In this document: piece by piece, positions 18,948 through 27,949 of the stretch | Position numbering within the stretch: position 1 is the first letter of the stretch | How the letters are laid out: each line of letters begins with the position of its first letter | NCBI GenBank assembly: GCA_905478195.1 | Contig: CAJQHM010000060.1 | Span: 18,735-82,734, forward strand | Length of the DNA: 64,000 nucleotides | DNA from: an uncultured Pseudomonadales bacterium | GTDB lineage: Bacteria; Pseudomonadota; Gammaproteobacteria; Pseudomonadales; Pseudohongiellaceae | Direction: 5' to 3' | Position numbers and translations under genes: made by a program | The notes under the pieces: model-generated | Databases searched by the model: none | What the model was told of the DNA's origin: nothing | Seen by the model: the letters and a program-made list of their open reading frames with translations, nothing else

Positions 18948-19655
18948 ATGAGTAGACGCATAGCCATAGTCGAGGACGAAGCTGCAATTCGCGAGAACTA
19001 TGCTGACGTGCTGCGCAAGCAGGGCTACGAAGTGCAAACCTTTGCCAATCGAAAGGACGCGATGGCGGCATTCGATATTCGTCTTCCGAACCTGGCAATA
19101 ATCGATATTGGCCTGGAAAATGAGATAGATGGCGGATTTACCCTCTGCCAGGCATTGCGCTCACTTTCAGACACGCTACCGATTATTTTTCTGACGGCAC
19201 GGGATAACGATTTTGATACGGTAAGTGGCCTGCGTATGGGTGCAGACGATTATCTAACTAAAGATATTAGTCTGCCTCACCTCACCGCACGCATAGCAGC
19301 ACTGTTTCGCCGACTAGATGTAATCGATCAACCCCCGACACCGGAAAGCCTGCTGCATCGAGGCAAGCTTACTCTGGATATAGGGCGTCTTACTATCCAG
19401 TGGGACGGCCAGCCAGTGGCACTGACAGTAACCGAATTCTGGATGGTGCACGCTCTGGCAAAATATCCCGGCCATGTTAAGAGTCGCCAGGTCCTTATGC
19501 AGGAATCGAAAATCTTTGTCGACGGCAGCACGATAACGTCACACGTCAAAAGAATTCGCAAAAAATTTATTCAGATAGATGAAGAATTTGACTGCATAGA
19601 GACTGTCTATGGAATGGGCTATCGCTGGAATATTACACCGGAAACAGCCAATTAA
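18948..19655 (+). CDS. pdsR: PdsR-like OmpR-family response regulator
   Basis: This 235-residue transcription factor has a receiver domain with the acidic pair near residue 10-11, phospho-acceptor Asp53 (AIIDIGLE), Thr83 and Lys105 (DYLTKDIS). A C-terminal winged-helix DNA-binding domain covers about residues 130-230 and ends with ETVYGMGYRW. The phrases DIGLENEIDGGF and GADDYLTKDISLPHL are characteristic of the response regulator paired with the marine sortase system. The kinase gene starts six bases downstream, and pdsO is divergent. Confidence 0.8.
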   Translation: MSRRIAIVEDEAAIRENYADVLRKQGYEVQTFANRKDAMAAFDIRLPNLAIIDIGLENEIDGGFTLCQALRSLSDTLPIIFLTARDNDFDTVSGLRMGADDYLTKDISLPHLTARIAALFRRLDVIDQPPTPESLLHRGKLTLDIGRLTIQWDGQPVALTVTEFWMVHALAKYPGHVKSRQVLMQESKIFVDGSTITSHVKRIRKKFIQIDEEFDCIETVYGMGYRWNITPETAN

Positions 19656-19661
19656 ATTTCT

Positions 19662-21845
19662 ATGAGCCTTTCATTCAGAAATCCTTTTGGGATTCGATTC
19701 AAGTTGGTATTTCTCTCCAGTTTTCTGCTGGTAATACCCTGGCTCGGCTATCAATATATTTTGGAAATGGAACAAGTCTTGCGGCGTGGGCAAGAACAAA
19801 CCGTTCTCGGTACTGCACAGGCCTTGGCGACAGCCCTGAATGAGAGGCCGGAGCTTTTCAACGAAGGCAGTTATACACCTGCCAGGCGTAGCGAAGATCT
19901 TTACGTCTATCCAATATTTTCTGCACTCTCTCTAGATGATGATTCCCTGGTCGATTGGGGTGAATATCAGCAGTACGAAGTTATGTTCGGCGAAAAAGAT
20001 CAAACGCGAACAGAGCTAAATCCATCACGGTACTATGGGGCAGATGAGACGCTTAGCTTTCGGAATATGGTAGGCGAGCACAATGGATCGTTGTATGCCT
20101 ATTTTAAAGTAATAGACGATGAGATTGTCTATAGAAGTCGTGATGCGCTCAGCGTACACCGCAGTGATTTCCTGGAAATCACAATGTTGTCGAAAGAAGG
20201 GAACGCTATAAATCGCTACGTCGTTGCCCCTCATGAACCCGAGTATCTCTATCCATTTCAGGTGCAAGATGGGTATAGCAACCCCATCCACGAAGATAGA
20301 ATCAGCGGCCAGTGGTATGAGTCCAACGAAGGCTATGAAATCGAGCTGCAGATTCCAATGGACATGTTGGGCGATAGGCTGGGCTTTGCGATCTTCGATG
20401 TCGATGATGCGCAGAAGCGTTATGTGGAAACGGTCGTGTCAACCTATAGGGTCGCCGATGCCGAGCGTCTTGGTTCTCTGCGATTACCAACACCAGAGAT
20501 CGATAGGATCGTAGCCGGTATGGGCCACAATAATTCCCGTATCCAGGTTGTCGATAGAAGCGGTCGGGTGCTGCTCTCGGTTGGAGATATTCAATCTGCG
20601 ACCGGCGTGTTATTGACCGCAGACCCCGATGAGGTGCCTAGCAACAAATATTGGCTATATGTACAGAATAAGATACTGAACCCCTTGTACTATCAGTTTC
20701 TAACGAAGCCCAGCAACGACTTTATCGATGATCTTTACTCCGATGTGAGTCGCGAGGGTGCCCATATTAACTCTGCATTGGAAGGAGAGGCAGCAACCCA
20801 GTTTCGAACTCTCGCCGATTCCGAGACACGGCTATTAGAGGCAGCACATCCGATTCTTGCCAACGGCGATATCATGGGTGCGGTTGTGGTCGATCAGAAT
20901 ATGAATGGCTTAAGAACATTTAGAAATCAAGCGATGGAGACTCTGTTCAATACCATGCTTGGTGTGATGCTAATTGTAACGCTGGGCTTATTTTTCTCGG
21001 CCTCGAGAATCTCTTCACGCATACGCGGGTTACGCAATCAGGCGGAGGACATAATTGACGATACGGGGCGTGTAAGAAATACGATCGTTGCCACACGCAG
21101 TTCGGATGAGATTGGTGATCTGTCGCGTAGCTTCTCCAACATCGTCGAACGGCTGACGCAATATACAAACTATCTTGAGAACATGTCCTCCCGTCTGTCT
21201 CATGAACTGCGTACGCCAGTGACAGTTGTACGTTCATCTCTCGAGAACCTTGGGCTAACAGCTTCGAATCATGAGTCTGCCGTCTACATAGAGCGCGCAG
21301 AAGAAGGCATTAAGCGCCTGAATCTCATTCTTACGAACATGAGCGAGGCTACGCGGCTAGAACAGATGCTGCAGACCTCAGAAAAAGAGAAGATCGATCT
21401 AGTCAGAGTATTGCCTGGATGTGTAGAGGGATACAAGCTTGCCTATCCAGAATCCAAGTTCGAGATCGATATCAGTGAGCAGCCCATCTATATAAACGGC
21501 GTGCCGGAATACATAGCACAATTGTTAGATAAATTGATTGCGAACGCGGTCGAATTTTCTTACCTGGAGCAGCCGGTGACAATTTTCTGTCGCTCATTGC
21601 GCGATCATGCCATCATCAAAGTGTCGAATGCCGGCCCCTATCTACCAGAAAAAATGAAAGACAGACTTTTCGAATCTATGATTTCAGTTCGACCTCAGGT
21701 GAAGCAAGATCAGCCGCATCTAGGTATGGGATTGCATATTGCGCGGCTTATCACAGAGTTTCATGGCGGAAAGATTGGTGCAGAGAATCGCCAGGATAGA
21801 GAGGGAGTGGTTATTACAGTGGTAGTTCCTCTGTTCTATCGTTAG
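19662..21845 (+). CDS. pdsS: PdsS-like sensor histidine kinase
   Basis: This 727-residue membrane kinase has a first transmembrane helix near residues 13-30. A periplasmic region of nearly 400 residues follows, then a second helix near 425-450, a HAMP domain, a dimerisation domain with phospho-acceptor His in RLSHELRTPV, and an ATPase domain with an N box (KLIANAVEF) and a G box (GMGLHIARL). The large periplasmic part includes a segment resembling carbohydrate-binding sensor modules. It matches the histidine kinase of the dedicated sortase system in layout and in pairing with PdsR and PdsO. The ligand is unknown. Confidence 0.8.
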   Translation: MSLSFRNPFGIRFKLVFLSSFLLVIPWLGYQYILEMEQVLRRGQEQTVLGTAQALATALNERPELFNEGSYTPARRSEDLYVYPIFSALSLDDDSLVDWGEYQQYEVMFGEKDQTRTELNPSRYYGADETLSFRNMVGEHNGSLYAYFKVIDDEIVYRSRDALSVHRSDFLEITMLSKEGNAINRYVVAPHEPEYLYPFQVQDGYSNPIHEDRISGQWYESNEGYEIELQIPMDMLGDRLGFAIFDVDDAQKRYVETVVSTYRVADAERLGSLRLPTPEIDRIVAGMGHNNSRIQVVDRSGRVLLSVGDIQSATGVLLTADPDEVPSNKYWLYVQNKILNPLYYQFLTKPSNDFIDDLYSDVSREGAHINSALEGEAATQFRTLADSETRLLEAAHPILANGDIMGAVVVDQNMNGLRTFRNQAMETLFNTMLGVMLIVTLGLFFSASRISSRIRGLRNQAEDIIDDTGRVRNTIVATRSSDEIGDLSRSFSNIVERLTQYTNYLENMSSRLSHELRTPVTVVRSSLENLGLTASNHESAVYIERAEEGIKRLNLILTNMSEATRLEQMLQTSEKEKIDLVRVLPGCVEGYKLAYPESKFEIDISEQPIYINGVPEYIAQLLDKLIANAVEFSYLEQPVTIFCRSLRDHAIIKVSNAGPYLPEKMKDRLFESMISVRPQVKQDQPHLGMGLHIARLITEFHGGKIGAENRQDREGVVITVVVPLFYR

Positions 21846-21860
21846 CAATGTGACTAGGCT

Positions 21861-22424
21861 CTAGTCGCCAGTGTAATACTTTGGAGAATTTTCCTTAACG
21901 ACCGGCGAATCGGTTGACCAGGCATGGCAGGTATTCAGTACCAATGGCCGCTTGTCACTACTACTAACATCGGAGTCTGCCTGATTCTTTCTGTGTCTTA
22001 GCAGTGGCCAGATAGTTTGCATCGCCACGGTAGCCATGGGAAACAGTAGCTCAGTTAGATGCGTGCAGCCGTGTACTCCACCCACCTTCATTCGAATCGC
22101 CTTGCGCCAGCCTGCGCCCATCTGAATGCCAATCACAGACTTATAGGCAGACGTAATACTAGGGCACATCTGGAATGGGCTGTGTTCAGTCACCGCCACC
22201 ACATCTTGAATTACAAAATTATCATCGATGGTCACCCGTAGTAGCATCTCGTGTAGCGGCTCGCCTATGGGAACTTCCCCTCTCCAGTTATTGCTGAACT
22301 GATAGGTCTTCTTGTCTGTCATATGGGCTTCGATGTCCCATAGTCCATCTTCTCGCTCATAGCCTCGATAGTCGATGGCGCGCGTGTGGACATGTTTACG
22401 AGGAGTAGATTCGGGCAATGGCAT
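21861..22424 (-). CDS. DUF2889 domain-containing protein
   Basis: This 187-residue protein matches DUF2889. An early HTRAIDYRGYEREDGLWDIE-type strand region opens the domain, and GVHGCTHLTELL follows in the C-terminal half, with VTEHSPFQMCP between. Conserved Cys and His in GCTH suggest a metal or active site, but no function is established. No signal peptide. It ends 15 bases from the convergent pdsS stop. Confidence 0.85.
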   Translation of the reverse strand: MPLPESTPRKHVHTRAIDYRGYEREDGLWDIEAHMTDKKTYQFSNNWRGEVPIGEPLHEMLLRVTIDDNFVIQDVVAVTEHSPFQMCPSITSAYKSVIGIQMGAGWRKAIRMKVGGVHGCTHLTELLFPMATVAMQTIWPLLRHRKNQADSDVSSSDKRPLVLNTCHAWSTDSPVVKENSPKYYTGD

Positions 22425-22583
22425 AACAGTACCTTATTTTTCTGGTGGGCTTTGATCGCCGCAATATAATCTTTTAATGATCGTGATGACTCGAAAGCGA
22501 AGTATAACGTATGAGGGATTTTTTGTGTGCTCTGTCCTGACATATGGGGCATAATGCCAAAGCAGATTAAGAGGAGATACCCA

Positions 22584-22865
22584 ATGACTACAGCTAGTGC
22601 ACGCCACATCCTTGTTCAGACTGAAGACGAATGTAACGCATTGAAAGAGAGAATAAATGCGGGTGAAGATTTCGCGGATATTGCGAAAGAGCACTCCACT
22701 TGCCCCTCGAAGGCACAAGGTGGTGATCTGGGTCAGTTTGGTCCTGGCATGATGGTGAAAGAATTTGATGAAGTTGTATTCAGTGCCGGTGTAAACACTC
22801 TGCAGGGGCCAGTGAAAACGCAATTTGGCTACCACCTGCTGGAAGTAACTAGTCGTGAAGACTAG
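22584..22865 (+). CDS. ppiC: parvulin-type peptidyl-prolyl isomerase
   Basis: This small cytosolic PpiC parvulin has a 93-residue single-domain form. It shows ARHILVQTED, FADIAKEHSTCPS, GGDLGQFGPGMM, FDEVVF and TQFGYHLLEV in order. I start at the ATG at 22584 (MTTASARHIL), preceded by GAGGAGA seven bases upstream; the frame continues upstream to 22527 but the strong ribosome-binding site favours this start. It catalyses cis-trans isomerisation of peptide bonds before proline. Confidence 0.92.
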   Translation: MTTASARHILVQTEDECNALKERINAGEDFADIAKEHSTCPSKAQGGDLGQFGPGMMVKEFDEVVFSAGVNTLQGPVKTQFGYHLLEVTSRED

Positions 22866-22966
22866 CCAGTAACGCTGCTAATCCACAACCAAGCTAAAAA
22901 TAGAAGCCACTCTCTATGCAGCTGCGTTTTCAACTTTAATTTATTGAAGACAATGCTGCCCTGCCA

Positions 22967-23587
22967 ATGAGCGAAGAACCAAAAACTTTCGGTGACGATG
23001 ACGTGGAGGTAATCTCCAGGAATCTCGCTCATGACGGCTTTCTGAGCATCGAACACATTCAGCTGCGTCACCGTCTCTTTTCAGGCGAATGGAGTGAAGT
23101 CTTCAAGCGAGAGTTACAGCTAAAAGACCCCGCCGTCGGTGTGCTGCTATTCGATCCAGCCCTGGACAGAATTCTATTCGTACGACAATTCCGCATCGGC
23201 ATGCTCGGCGAGCAGGGCAGTTCATGGCCACTCGAAATTGTAGCTGGCATGGTCGATCATGGTGAGCCGCCGGAGCAGGTTGCCCTGCGCGAATCGAAAG
23301 AGGAATCGAACTGTGTTCCCACCGAACTCATAAGTATTTGCGAATATTACAATAGCCCGGGCGGCAGCAATGAGAAGATCACCCTTTTCTGCGGGCGTAT
23401 CGACAGCAGCAATGCCGGTGGTGTCTTTGGCTTGATGGACGAGCATGAAGACATTGAGGTGCAGCTACTAAGCTACGACGATGCCATGGCTATGCTAGAG
23501 GATGGCCAGATTGATAATGCCATGAGCATCATCGCGCTGCAGTGGCTGCGGCTGCACCATCAGGAGCTGTTGGATCGCTGGATTTAG
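22967..23587 (+). CDS. nudF: ADP-ribose pyrophosphatase (Nudix)
   Basis: This Nudix hydrolase converts ADP-ribose to AMP and ribose-5-phosphate. The Nudix box begins at GMVDHGEPP and ends at RESKEES, with the metal-binding Glu residues in place. The 206 residues and the upstream domain (VGVLLFDPALDRILFVRQFR) fit NudF. It leads the conserved nudF-DUF1249-cpdA-yqiA-parE set. A DUF1249 gene follows after 257 bases, a longer gap than usual for the order. Confidence 0.92.
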   Translation: MSEEPKTFGDDDVEVISRNLAHDGFLSIEHIQLRHRLFSGEWSEVFKRELQLKDPAVGVLLFDPALDRILFVRQFRIGMLGEQGSSWPLEIVAGMVDHGEPPEQVALRESKEESNCVPTELISICEYYNSPGGSNEKITLFCGRIDSSNAGGVFGLMDEHEDIEVQLLSYDDAMAMLEDGQIDNAMSIIALQWLRLHHQELLDRWI

Positions 23588-23658
23588 GGCATAATCTCCT
23601 ATAATTCAGATAGATAGCCCTCTCACAAACGCTATTTAAACATTTGTTGAGCACTTCG

Positions 23659-23698
23659 GGGCCTTTGCGGGGTCAATTGACTCGCAAAAAGGTCCTAA
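23659..23698. other. imperfect inverted repeat between nudF and DUF1249
   Basis: GGCCTTTGCG and CGCAAAAAGGTCC can pair with bulges around GGTCAATTGACT, which itself contains the palindrome TCAATTGA. No T-tract follows. It could be an attenuator-like or protein-binding site; function not known. Confidence 0.35.
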
Positions 23699-23844
23699 AA
23701 CGTTACAATTGGACTTCATTAGGTCTTTGGTCAAGCCGAAGAGCTACTGACCGAGATTAGTTTAAGCTTTATCAAAATTCAATTAGACAAATAGAAAGAG
23801 CGGAGATTTGCCCATCGCAGATCTAATTTAGGCTCTGAGATGAA

Positions 23845-24405
23845 ATGGCAAAGAGTAGTTACAGCGTAGACCTAATAAAGCAGATGGCCGAATGTGATGC
23901 CAACTATATTCGACTGCTTAAATTGGTGCCACACTTACAGGCTTATCGTGATAGATCGTTTGCGGAGATAGCGCTGCTCGAGAATACCGAGCGTGATAAA
24001 GACGCCATAGATGAGATAGAGAATAGCAGCGAGCCTGAAAAATTATTGGAAGGTCTGATCGTTGAATTCTGTATTGCCGACGAGACCAGCTTCGGTGAAA
24101 AAGTAACCGTAGAAATTGAAATCGTCGAGGCATTTAAGTACACCACAACCTTAGAAATTCGGCAGAAGCCAGTTCTAAAGAAATGGATGACGAACCCTTC
24201 GATGTTGGTTCGTGTTTATCATGATGCGAGTACAGCCGAAGTAGTGTCCTACCAAGGGCACAATAATCTTCAGCCCAGATATCCACAGCCGAATGCACAG
24301 ATGTACCATTCGGATGAAAAAATGCAGGTGAATATGTTTCTCGGTGAGTGGTTGACCCATAGCCTTAAAGTGGGAAGAAGTACCGAATTGCTAGGCATCA
24401 CTTAA
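23845..24405 (+). CDS. DUF1249 family protein (YqiB-like)
   Basis: This 186-residue protein matches DUF1249. It opens with YSVDLIKQMAECDANYIRLL, and the end has RVYHDASTAEVVSYQ and NMFLGEWLTHSL, which are family motifs. The family is found almost always between nudF and cpdA, as here, and has no assigned activity. The start ATG at 23845 has a modest GAGA upstream. No membrane segment or signal peptide. Confidence 0.9.
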   Translation: MAKSSYSVDLIKQMAECDANYIRLLKLVPHLQAYRDRSFAEIALLENTERDKDAIDEIENSSEPEKLLEGLIVEFCIADETSFGEKVTVEIEIVEAFKYTTTLEIRQKPVLKKWMTNPSMLVRVYHDASTAEVVSYQGHNNLQPRYPQPNAQMYHSDEKMQVNMFLGEWLTHSLKVGRSTELLGIT

Positions 24406-24423
24406 AACAAATAATAATTGTCA

Positions 24424-25251
24424 ATGGCAGTCATGACCTCATTGATTACACAGAACCCAATTAAGATTACTCAGATTACTGATACTCATCTCTATGGTAA
24501 GTCCTCCGGCACCTTATTGGAGATGAATACCAATGAGACGTTGAATCATGTAATTGAATTGGTAAAGCAAAACGAGAATGAGATTGATCTCGTGCTTGCC
24601 ACAGGCGACATTACACAAGATGCATCAGACAAAGCCTATCAGAATTTTCTCGATATCGTCGCCACATTAAATACCCCTTTCCGTTGGATTCCGGGTAATC
24701 ATGATAACGCGACTGTCATGGGAAGAATTGCTGAGGGCACCGAGGCTAGCGAGAAGACTGTTCAGTTAAACAATTGGCTTATTATCTTGCTTGACTCTAG
24801 CATCTTGGGACAGGTACATGGAAAGCTAGATAAGACAGAGATAAAGTTTCTTACAAGCGTGTTACGTGCTGTAGAAAAAGACGACAGCGTTGATCATTGT
24901 CTTGTGAGTATGCACCACAATCCAGTGCCTGGAACTTCAGCATGGATGAGAGATATCGGTCTTGAGAATGGGCAAGAATTTTTCGAAACCATAAAGATGT
25001 CTTCGAAAGTCAGGTCTGTAGTCTATGGTCACATCCATCAAGAACTCGATTTTGAACACGAAGGCGTGCGATGCTTTTGCACACCTTCAACCTGTATACA
25101 ATTTAAACCGAAAGTCACCAGCTTCTCATTAGATAGAGTGAACCCCGGCTATAGATCCTTGCAGTTATATGCAGACGGGAGTATAGATTCAGAAGTTAGT
25201 AGAGTATCGGGTGAGATATTCGAAGCTGATTACAATAGCCCCGGCTACTGA
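24424..25251 (+). CDS. cpdA: 3',5'-cyclic-AMP phosphodiesterase
   Basis: This is a class III cAMP phosphodiesterase of the calcineurin-like fold. All metal-binding motifs are present: TDTHLYG, ATGDITQD, GNHDN, MHHNPVP and YGHIHQE. It lowers cAMP, so it affects CRP-dependent genes. Three start choices exist (TTG 24418, ATG 24424, ATG 24433) with no clear ribosome-binding site; I use 24424. It follows the DUF1249 gene closely and precedes yqiA, the common gammaproteobacterial order. Confidence 0.9.
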   Translation: MAVMTSLITQNPIKITQITDTHLYGKSSGTLLEMNTNETLNHVIELVKQNENEIDLVLATGDITQDASDKAYQNFLDIVATLNTPFRWIPGNHDNATVMGRIAEGTEASEKTVQLNNWLIILLDSSILGQVHGKLDKTEIKFLTSVLRAVEKDDSVDHCLVSMHHNPVPGTSAWMRDIGLENGQEFFETIKMSSKVRSVVYGHIHQELDFEHEGVRCFCTPSTCIQFKPKVTSFSLDRVNPGYRSLQLYADGSIDSEVSRVSGEIFEADYNSPGY

Positions 25252-25275
25252 CATTCGATAGAGAGTTAGTAAACT

Positions 25276-25878
25276 TTGCCTGTTAAACCATATGTCCTCT
25301 ATCTTCATGGATTTTTGAGTTCCCCCCAGTCGATTAAGGCTCAGCAGACCTTGGCCTATTGTCTTGAGCTTGGCTTAGGAGAAAGAATCGCGATTCCCCA
25401 GATGAGCGATGGGCCCGCCCGGACAATAGCGCAACTAAAGGCTCTGGTAGAGGAGCTAAGGCCCGATAATCTGGTGTTGATGGGCAGTTCACTAGGCGGA
25501 TACTACGCCACTTATCTATCGGAGTTCTATCAAGCTCCGGCGGTGCTGATTAATCCTGCCGTGCGGCCCTACGAGTTATGGGAGTCTCACCTGGGTGAAA
25601 AGCACAATTACTACTCAGGCGAGGTGCATGTTGTGACTAGAGAGCACATCGATGAGCTAAGACAGTTCGATGTGGCTAGCCTCTCAAATCCGTCGAATTT
25701 TCAAGTCTTCCTGCAGACCGGAGACGAAACACTGGACTATAGACAGGCGATTGAAAAGTTTCCTGACGATCAGTGTGTAGTGCGAGAGAATGGCAGCCAT
25801 AGCTATGACAATTTCGATCAGGATTTGCCTGCGATGTTTGACTTTTTCCTATCAAGAATTAGCGAAAATCAGCGATAA
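25276..25878 (+). CDS. yqiA: YqiA/YcfP-type esterase
   Basis: This small alpha/beta hydrolase of 200 residues has LYLHGFLSSPQS at the N-terminus, nucleophile motif GSSLGGYYA near residue 75, and later TGDETLDY and GSHSYDNF, which supply the Asp and His. The start is TTG at 25276: an in-frame TAA lies at 25270 and the next ATG falls inside the domain, so the alternative start is forced. It lies between cpdA and parE as in E. coli and pseudomonads. The physiological ester substrate is unknown. Confidence 0.9.
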   Translation: MPVKPYVLYLHGFLSSPQSIKAQQTLAYCLELGLGERIAIPQMSDGPARTIAQLKALVEELRPDNLVLMGSSLGGYYATYLSEFYQAPAVLINPAVRPYELWESHLGEKHNYYSGEVHVVTREHIDELRQFDVASLSNPSNFQVFLQTGDETLDYRQAIEKFPDDQCVVRENGSHSYDNFDQDLPAMFDFFLSRISENQR

Positions 25879-25964
25879 AACACTATTGGATCGCCGAAAA
25901 ATAAGACGCTTCCCAATACCTCTTCTGGTTTCCATAGAAGCACAAATGTAGTGAGAAAAAATTA

Positions 25965-27887
25965 ATGAGTAACACCTACAACGCTGATGCCATCGAAGTA
26001 CTTACCGGCCTGGATCCGGTGAGAAAAAGGCCCGGCATGTACACCGATACAACCCGTCCGAATCATCTCGTTCAAGAGGTGATCGATAACAGCGTAGATG
26101 AAGCCCTGGCAGGCCACGCGAACCACCTTTCGCTACAGTTGAACAAAGACGGTTCGGTCGAGGTTAGCGACGATGGTCGAGGTATGCCAGTCGACAAGCA
26201 CAAGGGCGAGAAAGTCAGTGGTGTCGAACTCATTCTTACCCGTCTTCACGCCGGTGGCAAATTCTCTAATAAGAACTACCAATACTCTGGGGGATTACAC
26301 GGAGTTGGGGTCTCGGTTGTAAACGCTCTGTCCAAACATCTGGAAGTGATAGTCAGGCGAGACGGCAAAGTCTATTCGATGTCATTCAAGAGTGGCGAGA
26401 AAGCTACAGAGTTGAAGGTCATCGATACTGTTGGCAAGCGAAACACAGGCACTACAGTCAAGTTTATGCCCGATGAAAAGTATTTTGACTCGGCCAAGAT
26501 TTCGATCATTCGTCTCAAACACGTACTTCGGGCCAAGGCAGTTCTCTGCTCGGGTCTGCGCGTTAGCTTTGTCGATAACACGGTAAGCGAGGAGAAGTCG
26601 CAGAGCGAAGAATGGTGTTTCGAGGACGGCTTGATCGATTACCTAACTCAGGCCACGGAAGACTATGAGACTCTGCCTAAGGAACCTTTCTTTGGCTCTG
26701 TGCAGGGCAACGACGAGGCCGTAGATTGGGCGATTCAATGGCTACCCGAAGGCGGAGAGATAACAGGCGAGAGCTATGTAAACCTGATTCCTACACCGCT
26801 AGGCGGAACCCATGTCACCGGTCTACGCACGGGCCTGCTCGATTCACTGCGAGAATTCTGTGAGTTTCGAAATCTGCTACCCCGCGGACTAAAGCTCACC
26901 TCGGACGACGTCTGGGATAAATGCTGCTACGTGCTTTCTTCGAAGTTACTGGACCCGCAGTTCTCGGGTCAAACCAAAGAACGACTGTCCTCACGACAAT
27001 GTGCCGTGTTTGTTGCCGGCGTAGTCAAAGATTCATTCAGCCTCTGGTTGAACCAGCATACCGACGAGGCGGAGGCTATTGCCGAGCTCTGTATCAGTAA
27101 CGCGCAGGTAAGACTCAAGGCTAGTAAACAGGTCGCCCGCAAGAAGATTACGTCTGGCCCGGCCCTGCCTGGAAAACTGGCCGACTGCTCAACGCAAGAT
27201 GTTATGTCGGGCGAGCTGTTCCTGGTAGAGGGAGACTCCGCAGGGGGTTCCGCGAAGCAGGCGAGAGATCGCGAGTTTCAGGCGATACTTCCGCTGCGAG
27301 GCAAAATTCTCAATACTTGGGAAGTGGACTCCAACGAGATTCTGGCTTCGCAGACCGTGCACGATGTGGCCGTCGCACTGGGTGTAGACCCCGGGACAGC
27401 CGATATCGAGGGCCTGCGCTATGGCAAGATCTGTATACTCGCCGACGCAGATTCCGATGGACTGCACATCGCCACGCTGCTATGTGCTCTATTCGTTAAA
27501 CACTTCAGACCACTGGTTGAGGGCGGTTTTATCTATGTTGCCATGCCGCCTCTGTTTCGTATCGACGTAGGCAAGGAAGTCTTCTACGCACTGGACGAAG
27601 ATGAGAAGAATGGCATCCTAGATCGAATCGCGGCGGAGAAAAAAACCGCCAAGGTGAATGTGCAGCGCTTCAAGGGGCTGGGTGAGATGAATCCCTTGCA
27701 ACTGCGCGAGACAACAATGGCGACAGACACGCGTCGCCTGGTTCAGCTGACGCTGGAAGAAGATCCAACGGCAAAGAAAAAAACAAGTACATTTCAGATG
27801 ATGGACTTGTTGCTCGCCAAGGGTCGATCAGCAGACAGAAAAGCCTGGCTGGAAGATAGCGGCAGCCACGCGGACTTTGCCGAATAA
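25965..27887 (+). CDS. parE: DNA topoisomerase IV subunit B
   Basis: This is the ATPase subunit of topoisomerase IV, which decatenates replicated chromosomes. The 640 residues include the GHKL ATPase motifs (QEVIDNSVDEAL near residue 40, SDDGRGMP near 75, GGLHGVGVSVVNAL near 110). The Toprim domain has VEGDSAGGS near residue 420 and ILADADSDG near 493. A C-terminal RFKGLGEM motif follows. The start MSNTYNADAIEVL is family-typical. parC follows after 62 bases. Confidence 0.97.
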   Translation: MSNTYNADAIEVLTGLDPVRKRPGMYTDTTRPNHLVQEVIDNSVDEALAGHANHLSLQLNKDGSVEVSDDGRGMPVDKHKGEKVSGVELILTRLHAGGKFSNKNYQYSGGLHGVGVSVVNALSKHLEVIVRRDGKVYSMSFKSGEKATELKVIDTVGKRNTGTTVKFMPDEKYFDSAKISIIRLKHVLRAKAVLCSGLRVSFVDNTVSEEKSQSEEWCFEDGLIDYLTQATEDYETLPKEPFFGSVQGNDEAVDWAIQWLPEGGEITGESYVNLIPTPLGGTHVTGLRTGLLDSLREFCEFRNLLPRGLKLTSDDVWDKCCYVLSSKLLDPQFSGQTKERLSSRQCAVFVAGVVKDSFSLWLNQHTDEAEAIAELCISNAQVRLKASKQVARKKITSGPALPGKLADCSTQDVMSGELFLVEGDSAGGSAKQARDREFQAILPLRGKILNTWEVDSNEILASQTVHDVAVALGVDPGTADIEGLRYGKICILADADSDGLHIATLLCALFVKHFRPLVEGGFIYVAMPPLFRIDVGKEVFYALDEDEKNGILDRIAAEKKTAKVNVQRFKGLGEMNPLQLRETTMATDTRRLVQLTLEEDPTAKKKTSTFQMMDLLLAKGRSADRKAWLEDSGSHADFAE

Positions 27888-27949
27888 TAAATTAAGCAAA
27901 GTAGTTGCGCCTAAACAAATTTACCGAAGATTAGTAAACCGAGAAGTCA

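Noticed and set aside
22434..22835. 133-codon minus-strand frame over the parvulin gene
   Set aside because: It overlaps the well-supported ppiC gene and shows no coding signature.
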